Assembly: GCF_025061645.1 (NCBI RefSeq)
Contig: NZ_JANYMP010000024.1
Location: 1 to 64,000, forward strand
Length of the DNA stretch: 64,000 nt
DNA from: Umezawaea endophytica
GTDB taxonomy: Bacteria; Actinomycetota; Actinomycetes; Mycobacteriales; Pseudonocardiaceae
Direction: 5' to 3'
Part shown: positions 25,705 through 34,883 of the stretch, piece by piece
Layout of the letters: each line of letters starts with the position of its first letter
Numbering within the stretch: position 1 is the first letter of the stretch
Position numbers and translations under genes: made by a program
The notes under the pieces: generated by a model
What the model was told of the DNA's origin: nothing
What the model saw: only the letters and a program-made list of their open reading frames with translations
Databases searched by the model: none

Positions 25705-26264
25705 TGACGGCGCCTCGCCCCGCCACGTGGTTGCCCGATCCGCTGGACGACGCGCTGCTGCGCTACTGGGACGGCTTCCGCTGGACGTTCCACACGGTCG
25801 TGCGGCAGGTCGAAGTGGTGCGACCGGTCGTCCAAGCCGCGCCACCGCCCGTGACCCCGACACTGCGACCCGATGTGGCCCAAGCCCTGGAACGCGTGCG
25901 CGGCGCGCTGGTCGGGTCGATGAAAGAGGTCAACCTCCTCGGCGGTTACCTCGGCCCGGAGGAACGGGTACTGGCGCTGACCGGTGCCCAGGGCGAGGGC
26001 ATCGGTGTGCTCGCCTGCACCGACCAGCGGCTGCTCTTCCTCTTCGTCGGCCTGCTGCGCAGGCAGTTCCTGCACGTGCACTGGAACCAGGCGAAAGGCG
26101 TCACCTACGACCGGAACACCAGGATCTTCGCGGTCTACACCGTGAAACCGACGAAGCGCGCCGTGCCCGCTCTGGCCGTTCGCGTGGGCAACCTCTCGGA
26201 CGCGCAGGCCGTGGCCCACGCGGCGCAGTTCGCCTCGGCAGCTCCTCGGCTCGACATCGTCTGA
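25704..26264 (+). CDS. DUF2510 plus PH-like domain protein
   Basis: The 186-residue protein opens with a DUF2510-like segment (ATWLPDPLDDALLRYWDGFRW is the pattern; key residues are the Pro-Asp, RYWDG and W). A linker follows, then a bacterial PH-like domain (LLGGYLGPEERVLALTGAQG, then ACTDQRLLFLF). DUF2510 is usually found at the N-terminus of membrane-associated actinobacterial proteins; no membrane segment is present here. The ATG at 25704 uses the last base of the preceding TGA, so translation is coupled to the GIY-YIG gene. Confidence 0.65.
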   Translation: MTAPRPATWLPDPLDDALLRYWDGFRWTFHTVVRQVEVVRPVVQAAPPPVTPTLRPDVAQALERVRGALVGSMKEVNLLGGYLGPEERVLALTGAQGEGIGVLACTDQRLLFLFVGLLRRQFLHVHWNQAKGVTYDRNTRIFAVYTVKPTKRAVPALAVRVGNLSDAQAVAHAAQFASAAPRLDIV

Positions 26265-26277
26265 TCGAACCGCCCGC

Positions 26278-27186
26278 TCACGAGGCCTTCGTCCGCTGCG
26301 TCACCACGATGCAGGCGAGCACGATGACCGCCGTGACGGGGACCGCGGGGCTGAGGTCTTCGCCGAGCAGCAGGACTGACCACACGAGGGTCAGCAGGGG
26401 TTGGGCGAGTTGGAGTTGGCTGGCCCTCGCCACGCCGATGAGTCCCATCCCGCGGTACCAGACGACGAACGAGCCGAACTGCGAGATCGCCGCGATGTAG
26501 GCCATCCCGGCGAGGGCCTTCGTCGTGAAGTGCACCGGTTCGTGCGCGAGCGCGAAAGCCGACACGACGAGGTTCACGGGTGCGGCGAGGACGACGCCCC
26601 ACGCGATGACCCGCCAGCCCGGCATGTGCGCCGACAACCGCCCGCCCTCGGCGTACCCGGCCGCGCAGACGATCAGGGCCGCGAAGAGGTAGACGTCGGC
26701 GACCGTTGGCAGGCCGTGGTTCTGCGACAGGGTGAACACGATGACGGTGGCCGCGCCGGTCCCGGCCGCGACCCAGAACAGCCTGGACGGGTAGCGTTTG
26801 GTGATCAGCGCGAAGATCACCGCGGTGGCCATCGGCAGCGCGCCGATGACGACCGCCGAGTGCGCCGTCGAGGACGTCTGCAACGCCAGCGTCGTCAGCA
26901 GCGGGAACCCGACGGCGCAACCGCCCGCGACCACCGCGAGGGCGGGCCAGTCGGAGCGCGCCGGGAGCTTGGCGCGCGTCGCCAGCAGCGCGACGACCGC
27001 GATGAGCGCGGCCAGGACACCGCGCACACCCGCGGCGCTCCAGGGACCGAACCCGTCGAGCGCCCACACCGTTCCGGGGAAGCTGAAGGAGAAGGTCAGC
27101 ACGCCGAGCGCGGCGAACAGCGTGCCGTTGGCGTTCGGCAGTGGCGATACTGGCGCGGCAGTAGTAGCGCTACTATCACTCTTCAT
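26278..27186 (-). CDS. EamA/DMT-family transporter
   Basis: The 302-residue protein has ten hydrophobic segments in two EamA repeats, with the small-molecule exporter pattern LLTTLALQTSSTAHSAVVIG. Such proteins export amino acids and metabolites. The start ATG at 27186 overlaps the ATG of the divergent MocR gene in CATG. D-cycloserine clusters contain a membrane transporter for self-protection, and this protein could do that job, but I did not align it to DcsJ. It is convergent with the DUF2510 gene. Confidence 0.8.
   Translation of the reverse strand: MKSDSSATTAAPVSPLPNANGTLFAALGVLTFSFSFPGTVWALDGFGPWSAAGVRGVLAALIAVVALLATRAKLPARSDWPALAVVAGGCAVGFPLLTTLALQTSSTAHSAVVIGALPMATAVIFALITKRYPSRLFWVAAGTGAATVIVFTLSQNHGLPTVADVYLFAALIVCAAGYAEGGRLSAHMPGWRVIAWGVVLAAPVNLVVSAFALAHEPVHFTTKALAGMAYIAAISQFGSFVVWYRGMGLIGVARASQLQLAQPLLTLVWSVLLLGEDLSPAVPVTAVIVLACIVVTQRTKAS
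27162..27175. promoter_or_regulatory. MocR operator overlapping its -10 box
   Basis: TAGTAGCGCTACTA is a perfect 14-bp palindrome nine bases upstream of the MocR ATG and inside the first codons of the EamA gene. TACTAT (27171-27176) could serve as the MocR -10 element, placing transcription start about at the ATG (leaderless). A further AGCGCTACTA copy lies at 27302-27311. Binding here would block MocR transcription. Confidence 0.55.
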
Positions 27187-28624
27187 GGTCCACCGTAGCA
27201 GTTCGCAGGAACTCGCCTCGCTCCTCGCGAGGGAGATCGAAGCTCTTCCTTCCGGGACAAGCATTTCCACTCACCGCGAGCTGGTGCGACGCTTCGGGGT
27301 GAGCGCTACTACCGTCTCGCAGGCGCTGGCCATCATCACGCAGCAAGGGCTCATCACCTCTCGCCCCGGCGCCGGTACCTACCGCACCGAGGTGCGGCCC
27401 GTGACGCGGGCGGGCGACACGTCGTGGCAGGAGGCGGCGCTCGAACTGTCCAACCACATCGGCTCGCCGACCAGCACTCCCCGCGGCTTCAAGACACCCG
27501 GACTGCTGCACGCGCTCTCGCCGTCGGGACCGGACGTCGCCGACCTCAACGGCGGCTACCTCCACCCGAGCCTGCAACCGCTCAAGGCGCTCGGCACCGC
27601 ACTGGCCCGCGCCGCCCGGCGCGCGGAGTCGTGGGACCGGCCTCCGGTGGGCGGGATGCCCGAACTGCGCGACTGGTTCGCGGCGGACATCGGCGGCGGC
27701 CTCGGCCGTCACGACATCCTCGTGTGCAGCGCGGGGCAGAGCGCGCTGGCGACCGCGTTGCGCGCGCTCGGCCAACCGGGTGATCCCGTCATCATCGAGT
27801 CTCCCACCTATCCGGGCACGATCGCGGCGGCTCAGGCCGCGGGACTGCGGATGATCCCCATCCCGCTCGACGGCGACGGGCTCCGCACCGACTACTTCGA
27901 ACAGGCACTCGTCCGCACCGGTGCCCGAATCGTCGTCATCCAGCCGCTGTTCCAGAACCCCACCGGGGCGAGCCTCACGACGAGCAGGCAGCAGGAGATC
28001 CTCGCCATCGCCCGCAGGCACGCGGCGTTCGTGGTCGAGGACGACTTCGCCCGCCACATGGCACACCCGGACGCCGGACCGGTGCCGCCGCCGATGATCG
28101 CCGACGACCCGGACGGCACCGTGGTCCACATCCGGTCGCTGACGAAGGTGACCTCGCCGAACCTCCGCGTCGGCGCGCTCGCCGCGCGGGGCCCGGTCAT
28201 GGCGAGGCTGCGGTCCGCGCACGTCGTCGAAACGATGTTCGTGCCCGCGCCCCTCCAGTACACGGCGCTGGAGGTCGTGACCGCGCCGGGCTGGAAGCGG
28301 TCCCTCGCCACGCTCGGCTCCGCTCTGGCTCACCGCCGGGAGGTCGCCGTCACCGCGGTGACGGCGACCTTCGGCCCGCACGCCCTCGCCGTCCGGCCGC
28401 GCGGCGCCTACCACCTGTGGGTGTCGCTGCCGGGCCACCTGGACAGCAGGCAGTTCGAGGCCGCCGCACTGGCGCACGGCGTCGCGCTGACCCCTGGCGA
28501 GAACTTCTACCCCACCACCGGCGGCAGCGCTCCGCACGTGCGGCTCAGCTACGTGGCGGCCCCCTCCGCCGCGGAGGTGGACGACGCGGTGCGTCGCCTG
28601 GCCCGTCTCGTGGCGGAGGAGTGA
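27185..28624 (+). CDS. MocR-type GntR regulator with aminotransferase domain
   Basis: The 479-residue protein has an N-terminal GntR winged helix (about 5-70; ISTHRELVRRFGVSATTVSQ) and a fold-I aminotransferase-like domain (about 110-479). That domain has SPTYPG, a NPTGAS motif and the PLP-lysine candidate in RSLTKVTSPNLRVG. MocR proteins bind PLP or a PLP adduct and typically control a divergent gene, here EamA. No Shine-Dalgarno site is visible and a -10-like TACTAT lies nine bases upstream, so a leaderless message is likely. Cycloserine reacts with PLP, which makes this protein a possible cycloserine sensor; that is inference. Confidence 0.85.
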   Translation: MVHRSSSQELASLLAREIEALPSGTSISTHRELVRRFGVSATTVSQALAIITQQGLITSRPGAGTYRTEVRPVTRAGDTSWQEAALELSNHIGSPTSTPRGFKTPGLLHALSPSGPDVADLNGGYLHPSLQPLKALGTALARAARRAESWDRPPVGGMPELRDWFAADIGGGLGRHDILVCSAGQSALATALRALGQPGDPVIIESPTYPGTIAAAQAAGLRMIPIPLDGDGLRTDYFEQALVRTGARIVVIQPLFQNPTGASLTTSRQQEILAIARRHAAFVVEDDFARHMAHPDAGPVPPPMIADDPDGTVVHIRSLTKVTSPNLRVGALAARGPVMARLRSAHVVETMFVPAPLQYTALEVVTAPGWKRSLATLGSALAHRREVAVTAVTATFGPHALAVRPRGAYHLWVSLPGHLDSRQFEAAALAHGVALTPGENFYPTTGGSAPHVRLSYVAAPSAAEVDDAVRRLARLVAEE

Positions 28625-28631
28625 CAGGGCC

Positions 28632-29531
28632 CTACACCTCCAACCGCTTCAGCAGGGCACGGGCGAACCGCGTCGCACCGGTGTCGGTGAAGGGCAGGTT
28701 CAGCGACGGTTCGCAGAGGTCGAGTTCCAGCACCACCGGTCCACCGTCGTCATCGCGGATCAGGTCGACGCGCCCGTACAGCAACGGCCGCTCGATGCCG
28801 AGGTGCGATGCCGCCGCGTCGAGCGCGGCCAACGCGACCTCCTGCTCGTCGGGGTCGGCGACGCGCGCCGCGCGGGTGTCCAGCGTCGGCACGTTCACCG
28901 TGCCGTCCGGCATGAGCATCGCGCTCTTGCGGATGGCGTGGCTGTACTCCTCGTTGAAGAAGGTCAGATCGGTCTCCCCCCGGCGGTCGACCGACTCCAG
29001 GTACGGCTGGAGCATCACCTCGGCGCCGTTGTCGAGCAGCTTGCCCACGTAGCCGACGGCCTCGTCCGCCAGTGACCGCGCGAACCGCTGGACGTCCTTG
29101 GAGTAGGCGCCGATCGTCGGTTTCACGACGATCTCCTTCGCCTCCGGGTGTTCGGCGAGCAACTCGCGCACCGCTTGGGCCCGGTCGGTGTCGCGGTGGA
29201 CGTACCTGGTCGGCACGACCGGAACGCCGCGGGCGGCGAGATCGGCGATGTAGTGCTTGTCCAGCACCCACCGCGCGATCGACACGGGGTTCAGCAGGCG
29301 CGTCGACGCTTCGACCGCCTCGCACCACGCGAGGAAGTCCGGCAGCCGGTCCACGTAGGTCCACGGCGACCGCGGCACCACGACGTCGAACCGCGACCAG
29401 TCGACGGAAGTGTCGTTCCAGTCGCACACCTCCGGTGCGAGGCCCACCTCCCGGCACGCGGCGAGCAGCGGTGGCATGTCGTAGTCGATGGGCAGGCTCA
29501 CCTGGTCGGTCACGAGCGCGACGGTCTTCAC
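28632..29531 (-). CDS. dcsG: ATP-grasp ligase, probable DcsG cyclo-ligase
   Basis: The 299-residue ATP-grasp-type protein has VVPRSPWTYVDRL near residues 50-62, LNPVSIARWVLDKHY (ATP-grasp entry), IVVKPTIGAYSKDV (nucleotide-binding Lys) and a C-terminal VLELDLCEPSLNLPF metal-binding end. In D-cycloserine biosynthesis DcsG closes O-ureido-D-serine to D-cycloserine using ATP. Synteny with five other dcs-like genes makes the assignment strong. The GTG start overlaps the SDR TGA (GTGA). Other ATP-grasp amide ligases are the main alternative if considered alone. Confidence 0.8.
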   Translation of the reverse strand: MKTVALVTDQVSLPIDYDMPPLLAACREVGLAPEVCDWNDTSVDWSRFDVVVPRSPWTYVDRLPDFLAWCEAVEASTRLLNPVSIARWVLDKHYIADLAARGVPVVPTRYVHRDTDRAQAVRELLAEHPEAKEIVVKPTIGAYSKDVQRFARSLADEAVGYVGKLLDNGAEVMLQPYLESVDRRGETDLTFFNEEYSHAIRKSAMLMPDGTVNVPTLDTRAARVADPDEQEVALAALDAAASHLGIERPLLYGRVDLIRDDDGGPVVLELDLCEPSLNLPFTDTGATRFARALLKRLEV

Positions 29532-30274
29532 CAGGGCACCACCTCGTCCATGTGCACGTAGCTGCCGGTCGGTCCGTCCTGGTCGAGCAGGGCCATCCTG
29601 ACGCTGGTACTGGCGCCGACCGGGATCTCGAGGTCACCCTCGCCCTCGTTCATGTCGGTCTTGGTGTAGCCGGGGTGCACCGCGTTCACCTTGATCGGGG
29701 TGTCGCGCAGTTCGTACGCGAGGTGCGCGGTCCACGAGTTCACCCCGCTCTTGGAGGCGCTGTAGGCGGGCAACGACTTGAACGTGTCGCTGTAGGTGTA
29801 CGACGTCGTGTCGCTGTGCCTGGTCAGCGAACCGAGCAGGCTGGAGACGTTGACGACGCGCCCGGCGGGCGACCTGCGGATCAGCGGCAGGAAGGCGATG
29901 GTCGTCTCGACCACGCCGAACAGGTTGGTGTCGAACGTTTCCCTCCACTGCCGGAGCGGCTGCTCCGACGGCTTCTTGCCGTACTCCTCGATCCGGATGG
30001 CCGCGTTGTTGACGAGGATGTCCAGGCTGCCGTGCCTGAGCGTGACGTCCTCGGCGGCGGCCCGGATGCTCTCCGTGCTCGTCACGTCGAGGACGAGCGG
30101 TTCGACGTCGAGGCCCTCGGCGCCCAACGATCGCGCCGCTTCGACGACGGCCTCGTGGTCGCGCCCGGTGAGCAGCACGTGGATCCCGTGACCGGCGAGC
30201 TGGCGCGCGATCTCCAGGCCCATGCCGCGGTTGGCGCCGGTGACGAGTGCTGTTTTCGGTTGGTGTGCGGTCAA
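29528..30274 (-). CDS. SDR oxidoreductase within the dcs operon
   Basis: The 248-residue SDR has TGANRGMG (about 13-20), NNAA (about 89-92), catalytic Ser in VSSLLGS and YSASKSG as the YxxxK motif. It is an NADP-type carbonyl reductase or alcohol dehydrogenase by family. The TTG start at 30274 is supported by GGAGA eight bases upstream. It lies 25 bp after dcsE and overlaps dcsG by 4 nt, so it is firmly in the operon. The established cycloserine route has no redox step that needs it, so it may tailor the peptide product. Confidence 0.8.
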   Translation of the reverse strand: MTAHQPKTALVTGANRGMGLEIARQLAGHGIHVLLTGRDHEAVVEAARSLGAEGLDVEPLVLDVTSTESIRAAAEDVTLRHGSLDILVNNAAIRIEEYGKKPSEQPLRQWRETFDTNLFGVVETTIAFLPLIRRSPAGRVVNVSSLLGSLTRHSDTTSYTYSDTFKSLPAYSASKSGVNSWTAHLAYELRDTPIKVNAVHPGYTKTDMNEGEGDLEIPVGASTSVRMALLDQDGPTGSYVHMDEVVPW

Positions 30275-30299
30275 TTCCGACTCTCCACGTCTTGAGGGG

Positions 30300-31415
30300 T
30301 CACAGCTCGGACAGGAACTTCGACACCGGCGGTCCGAAACGGGCGGTGTCGACCAGGAACGCGTCGTGCCCCTGCTGCGACTCCAGTGCCAGGAACCCGA
30401 CGTCGGCGCCGCCCGCGCTCAGCCCGTCGGCGATCCGACCCTGCTGCCGCAGTGGGAAGAGGAGGTCGGTCTGCACGCCGATCACCAGCGCCTTCTCCAG
30501 GCGCATCGACGCGAAGGCTTCCTCCTCGGTACCGCCGCACGACTCCCCGAGGTCGAACCAGTCCACGCAACGGCTGAGGTAGAGGTAGCTGTTCGGGTCG
30601 AACCGGCGCACGAAGCGGTGGGCGTGGCGGTGGAGGTAGAGCTCCACCTCGAACTCCAGGCCGAACCGCGCGGACCCCGTGGGCGGCTCCGACCGCACCC
30701 GTGACCGTCCGAATCGGACTTCCCACTCCTCCGCCGACCGGTAGGTCATCATGCCCAGCTTGCGCGCCGTGCGCATGCCCTCGTCGGGATAGTTCTCCTC
30801 GTCGTAGCGGCCCTGGTCCCACCGCGGGTCGGACCGGATCGCCTCCCGCTGGAGGGAGCGGACCGCGATGGCGAACGGCAGCGAGTGCACCGCCGCGGAG
30901 ATGTTGATGTGGTTCCGCGTCAGGTCGGGGTGCCGGGCCAGCAGCGCCAGCGCGCTCATGCCGCCCATGGAGGCCCCGACGACGCAGGCGAGGCGCTCGA
31001 ACCCCAACGCGCGCACCGTCCACGCCGCCGCGTCCGCGATGTCCTCGACGGCCAGGTCGGGGAACCCCAGTCGGTAGGGCCCGCCGGTGGCCGGGTCGGA
31101 CGACGGCGGCCCGGTCGACCCCATGCAGCTACCCAGCGAGTTGACGCAGACCACGTGCCAGCGGTTCGTGTCGATCGGTTTGCCCGGCCCCACCATCGCG
31201 TCCCACCAGCCGGGGGTGGGGTCGTCCGGGTGCGCGGCGACGTGCGCGCTGGGCGACAGCCCGGTGAGGATCAGGACGACGTTGTCACGTGCCGGGTTGA
31301 CCTCGCCGAAGGTCTCGTAGGCGATGCGCGCGCCGTGCAGCTCACCGCCGAGTTTCATCGCGAAACCGGCAGGCAGGTCCACGAAACGAGTCGCCGGGGG
31401 AACGAACTCTCCCAC
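30300..31415 (-). CDS. dcsE: MetX-family O-acetyltransferase, probable DcsE
   Basis: The 371-residue alpha/beta-hydrolase-fold protein shows the MetX signature SCMGSTGPPSSDPATGGPY (97-115) and the nucleophile loop GASMGG with Ser149. Asp and His follow in QTDLLFP and QGHDAFL. DcsE is a homoserine-O-acetyltransferase homologue that acetylates L-serine. O-acetylserine then feeds the PLP enzyme encoded next (DcsD). GTG start. A genuine methionine-pathway MetX would look similar; the dcs context decides. Confidence 0.85.
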   Translation of the reverse strand: MGEFVPPATRFVDLPAGFAMKLGGELHGARIAYETFGEVNPARDNVVLILTGLSPSAHVAAHPDDPTPGWWDAMVGPGKPIDTNRWHVVCVNSLGSCMGSTGPPSSDPATGGPYRLGFPDLAVEDIADAAAWTVRALGFERLACVVGASMGGMSALALLARHPDLTRNHINISAAVHSLPFAIAVRSLQREAIRSDPRWDQGRYDEENYPDEGMRTARKLGMMTYRSAEEWEVRFGRSRVRSEPPTGSARFGLEFEVELYLHRHAHRFVRRFDPNSYLYLSRCVDWFDLGESCGGTEEEAFASMRLEKALVIGVQTDLLFPLRQQGRIADGLSAGGADVGFLALESQQGHDAFLVDTARFGPPVSKFLSEL

Positions 31416-31463
31416 GCGTCTACTCCCGTTCTGCGCAGGTCCTCGGTCAGGGCGGGTCTTCGG

Positions 31464-32441
31464 TCAGGCGTCGCGGGGCGCGGGCTCCAGCGAGGCCAAC
31501 CACTCGTCGTCGGAGCCTTCGTTCACCCCGTCGAACAGGTACGTGGACAGGTAGCGCTCACCGGTGTCGGGCAGCATCGAGAGCAGCACGGAGCCTTCCG
31601 GCGCGGTCTCCGCGACGCGCAACGCCGTCGCGAGCGTGGCGCCCGCGGAGATGCCCGCGAAGATCCCCTCCTCGCCCGCGAGACGTCGCGTGGTGTCGCG
31701 CGCCGTCTCCTCGTCGATGGTGTGCAGCTCGTCGATGACGGTCCGGTCCAGCAGGCTCGGCACGAAGTTGGGGGCCAAGCCCTGGATCTTGTGGACGTTC
31801 CACTCCTTGCCCGCCAGCACCGCGGCGTTGTCGGGCTCGGTGGCGATGACGCGCACCTCGGGTCGCGCGAGCTTCAGCATCTGGCCGACGCCGGTGAGCG
31901 TGCCGGTGGTGCCGAAGCCGGTGACGAAGTAGTCGAGCCGCTTCCCGGCGAAGTCGGCCAGGATCTCCGACGCGGTGGTCTCGCGGTGGTAGGCGGGGTT
32001 CGCCTGGTTGTCGAACTGGTTGGCGCGGAACCAGCCGTGCTTCTCCGCGAGTTCGTCCGCCCTGCGGTTCCCGCCCGCGCTGCCCTCCGCACCGGGGAAG
32101 AGGATGACCTTGCCGCCGTAGGCGCGGATCAGCTTGCGCCGCTCCACCGAGTACGTGTCGCCCATCAACGCCACGAACTGGTAGCCGCGCGCCGCGGCGA
32201 CCATCGCCAGCGCGATGCCGACGTTGCCGGAGGTGCACTCCGCGATCGTGTCGCCGGGCTTGAGCAGCCCCTTCCTCTCCGCGTCGAGGATGACGGCGAG
32301 CGCGAGCCGGTCCTTGACCGAACCGCCGGGGTTGAACGACTCCACCTTCACGTAGACGGTGACGTGGTCGGGTGCGAGCCGGTGGAGCTTGACGATGGGC
32401 GTGCGGCCGATCGTGTCGAGGATGCTGTCATACAGCGGCAT
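31464..32441 (-). CDS. dcsD: O-ureidoserine synthase, probable DcsD
   Basis: The 325-residue cysteine-synthase-type PLP enzyme has the PLP lysine Lys43 in NPGGSVKDR, substrate loop TSGNVG (70-75) and phosphate loop [10 protein letters not shown] (175-184). Cysteine synthases usually have TSGNTG and GTGGT, so both loops are shifted, consistent with a different nucleophile. DcsD couples O-acetyl-L-serine with hydroxyurea to give O-ureido-L-serine and can also make cysteine. It overlaps dcsC by 14 nt, and dcsE follows after 48 bp. Confidence 0.88.
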   Translation of the reverse strand: MPLYDSILDTIGRTPIVKLHRLAPDHVTVYVKVESFNPGGSVKDRLALAVILDAERKGLLKPGDTIAECTSGNVGIALAMVAAARGYQFVALMGDTYSVERRKLIRAYGGKVILFPGAEGSAGGNRRADELAEKHGWFRANQFDNQANPAYHRETTASEILADFAGKRLDYFVTGFGTTGTLTGVGQMLKLARPEVRVIATEPDNAAVLAGKEWNVHKIQGLAPNFVPSLLDRTVIDELHTIDEETARDTTRRLAGEEGIFAGISAGATLATALRVAETAPEGSVLLSMLPDTGERYLSTYLFDGVNEGSDDEWLASLEPAPRDA

Positions 32442-33270
32442 GGGAGAACTGCCCTTCGAAGGAGAACGTGGCTGGGCCTGCGAGGAGGATGGGAGCGGCG
32501 GCGTCCGGCCACTCGATGCGGAGTTCTCCGCCGGGCAGGGAGACGGCGATGTCGCGCTCGACCCGCCCCTGCCTCATCAGCACCGCGGCTGCGGCACAGG
32601 CACCGCTGCCGCAGGCCAGGGTCTCGCCCGCGCCGTACTCGAAGACGCGCAGGCGAACGCGTTGGGGTGAAACGACTTCGACGAAACCGACGTTGACCGT
32701 CGGCAGGAAGAGGCCCGATCCTTGCAGTGCTGGTCCGACCTCGGCGACGGGCGCGGTGTCGACGTCGCCGACCTCGATCACGGCGTGCGGGTTGCCGACC
32801 GACGCGGCGGCGAAGCGCACTCGCGCCCCACCCACCTCGGTCTCGTACAGGTCCTGCTCGTCGTCGAGGCCGAACAGCGGAACCCGGTCCGGCGCGAACT
32901 GCGGCACCCCCAGTGCCACGCGGAAGGCACCTCCGTCCAGCACGTCCACCTCGTGCGTGCCCGACGGGCTGTCGAGCGAGAACCGGGGGCCCCGTGCCAA
33001 ACCGGCGCGGACGACCCAGGCGGCGACACAACGGGCCCCGTTGCCGCACTGCGGAGAAGGGTCGCCGTCCGCGGTCCAGATCTCGTAGGAGGCAACGGCT
33101 TCCTCGGTGCGCGGTGCCTTGACGCCGAGGACCAGGTCGCAGCCGACGCCGAAGTGCCGGTCCGCCAGGGCGCGGCACAGCTCCGGCGAGGGGTCCTTCG
33201 CGTCGCGCAGGTCGAGCACGACGAAGTCGTTGCCCGCACCGTGCATCTTGGTGAACGGCAGGACGTTCAT
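32428..33270 (-). CDS. dcsC: O-ureidoserine racemase, probable DcsC (DapF-like)
   Basis: The 280-residue protein is of the diaminopimelate-epimerase fold. It keeps both catalytic cysteines: Cys75 in QCGNGARC and Cys220 in [11 protein letters not shown]. DcsC is the DapF-like, PLP-independent racemase that converts O-ureido-L-serine to the D form. The ATG at 33270 overlaps the dcsB stop (ATGA). An ordinary DapF for lysine and cell-wall synthesis is possible in isolation, but that gene is not expected inside this operon. Confidence 0.88.
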   Translation of the reverse strand: MNVLPFTKMHGAGNDFVVLDLRDAKDPSPELCRALADRHFGVGCDLVLGVKAPRTEEAVASYEIWTADGDPSPQCGNGARCVAAWVVRAGLARGPRFSLDSPSGTHEVDVLDGGAFRVALGVPQFAPDRVPLFGLDDEQDLYETEVGGARVRFAAASVGNPHAVIEVGDVDTAPVAEVGPALQGSGLFLPTVNVGFVEVVSPQRVRLRVFEYGAGETLACGSGACAAAAVLMRQGRVERDIAVSLPGGELRIEWPDAAAPILLAGPATFSFEGQFSHAAV

Positions 33271-34085
33271 CGATGGCCTGCCGAGGCCTCGAACACGGGT
33301 CCGAGCATGCCGAGGATCGTGGCGACCCCCTCGGCGCTGCTCTTCTCGTCGACCGGCGCGTTGAACTCCGCGACCTCGACGCCGACGAGCCTGCCGGGCG
33401 GGATGGCCTCGAAGATCGCCCGGATCTGGGCGGGTGACATGCCGTTCGGGACCACGTAGTCGGCGGGCAGGAACTGCGGGTCGAGCACGTCCCAGTCGAT
33501 GTGCACCCACACCGGCGATCCGCCGACGGCCTTCATGACGTTCTCCGCGGTCGCCTCCGCGGGCGGGATGACCCGGACGCCCGCCCCGTCCAGCAGCTCG
33601 CGCTCGGCCGGGTCGATGTCCCGCGTCCCGACCAGCACGGCCTGCTCCGGTCGAAGCCCGGCCCCGTGCCCGCTGTCCCACAGCCCGCAGGCGGCCGACA
33701 GCACCATGCCGCCGAGGTATCCCGAACTCGTCTCAGGTGTGTTGAAATCGCCGTGCGCGTCGATGTACAGCACCACCGCGTCCGGGTGCTCCCGAGCCAC
33801 GACGGGCAACGTGGCCAGGCTCGCGGAACAGGTGTTGGCGACCATCACCGGTGTATTCCCGGCTTCGAAGGCGGCTGTCACCGCCTGCTGGAGTCCCACC
33901 AGTGTCTTTTCCGCTTGAGCGAGGCTGACGGTCCAGTCGTCCACGACCGCGGGCGCGGGTTCTCCGATAAATTCACCTTTGATCCCGTAGCGGTCTTCCA
34001 ACGCCCGAGCGGTGCGAGCCGCACCCTCGATCATTCGCGCCGCCCGGTCGGCCACCCGCCCCTGGGAGACAATAAGATCAATCAT
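33267..34085 (-). CDS. dcsB: Arginase-like NG-hydroxyarginine hydrolase, probable DcsB
   Basis: The 272-residue arginase-fold protein has metal motifs IDAHGDFN (Asp109, His111, Asp113) and HIDWDVLDP (Asp197, Asp199). Where arginases have GGDHS, it has NTCSAS with Cys86, the replacement reported for DcsB. DcsB cleaves N-omega-hydroxy-L-arginine to hydroxyurea and ornithine. The start at 34085 is chosen because GGAG stands nine bases upstream and it gives Cys86; the frame also allows a GTG at 34124 next to the dcsA stop. Confidence 0.88.
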   Translation of the reverse strand: MIDLIVSQGRVADRAARMIEGAARTARALEDRYGIKGEFIGEPAPAVVDDWTVSLAQAEKTLVGLQQAVTAAFEAGNTPVMVANTCSASLATLPVVAREHPDAVVLYIDAHGDFNTPETSSGYLGGMVLSAACGLWDSGHGAGLRPEQAVLVGTRDIDPAERELLDGAGVRVIPPAEATAENVMKAVGGSPVWVHIDWDVLDPQFLPADYVVPNGMSPAQIRAIFEAIPPGRLVGVEVAEFNAPVDEKSSAEGVATILGMLGPVFEASAGHR

Positions 34086-34124
34086 CGAACGGAACTCCGT
34101 ATCTGTTTCGCCGACAAAAAGCAC

Positions 34125-34883
34125 TCACGCACCAGGAAAAGCAAATGGACACTTGTCCGCCCGATCGGCATTTTCCTCGACCAATCCGTACTGCTGCCAT
34201 TCGAGCGCGCCGCCGTGATATGACCCCAGTTGCCACGAGTGCGGCGTGCCGTCGTAACGCTCGATGCGATTGCGGATGTTCGTCCGAACCCGCCGCCCGC
34301 TGGGAGTATCGCCGGCGAAGACGTCGAACCGCTCGCGCGGGTTGACGATCAGCTTGAAATACTCGCCAAGATTTCGACTACGTCGAACGCGATGCGCGAA
34401 ACTGCTCATGTTGAAGAACAACGGCATACCGTCGAAGCACATGGACCAGGCCTCGGAATCGGGGTCCCTGCCGACCCCTTCCGGCCACGGCGCCGGGTCG
34501 ACCTCGTGCAGAGCCGCGAGCACCCGCCAGCCGAACGCGTGGTAGTCGTCGACGGTCCGAACCTTCACGGCGTCCAGCGAGAACGCCACTACCAGCGGAC
34601 TTGCCGTGTCCAGACGGCCGTCCCACTGCCGGGACAGCTCGACGTACTCCGTCAGGCCCTCCGCCAGGTGGCGGACACCGTCACTCCCGGCGTCCTCGAC
34701 GAAGATGAACTTGACGATCTTCTTCCGGAAGGCGTTCTTCGAGAAAACACACGGGAAATCAGGGTCGACAAGTCTGGACTCGACCTCGTCGAAAGCAACA
34801 CGATGCCATCCTCTCGCGTCATCGATGCACGTCTGGGAGATCAGCTTGGTGTTCTCGTCTGACTTGACCACAGGGATGTCCAT
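34125..34883 (-). CDS. dcsA: Haem-dependent arginine N-hydroxylase, probable DcsA
   Basis: The 252-residue protein belongs to the YqcI/YcgG-type family. Visible features are FPCVFSKNAFRKK near residue 43, a PWPEGVGRDPDSEAWSMCFD stretch, FFNMSSFAHRVRRSRN and a C-terminal KCPFAF. DcsA is a haem protein that oxidises L-arginine to N-omega-hydroxy-L-arginine, the first step towards hydroxyurea. The DNA is visibly more AT-rich than its neighbours. It is first in the operon, with only a weak ribosome-binding site. The family call rests on pattern recognition and gene order. Confidence 0.82.
   Translation of the reverse strand: MDIPVVKSDENTKLISQTCIDDARGWHRVAFDEVESRLVDPDFPCVFSKNAFRKKIVKFIFVEDAGSDGVRHLAEGLTEYVELSRQWDGRLDTASPLVVAFSLDAVKVRTVDDYHAFGWRVLAALHEVDPAPWPEGVGRDPDSEAWSMCFDGMPLFFNMSSFAHRVRRSRNLGEYFKLIVNPRERFDVFAGDTPSGRRVRTNIRNRIERYDGTPHSWQLGSYHGGALEWQQYGLVEENADRADKCPFAFPGA

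Noticed and set aside
32428-33270. Reading the DapF-like gene as housekeeping diaminopimelate epimerase
   Set aside because: It is translationally coupled to the DcsB-like gene and overlaps the DcsD-like gene, which fits the O-ureidoserine racemase better. The catalytic cysteines alone cannot separate the two.
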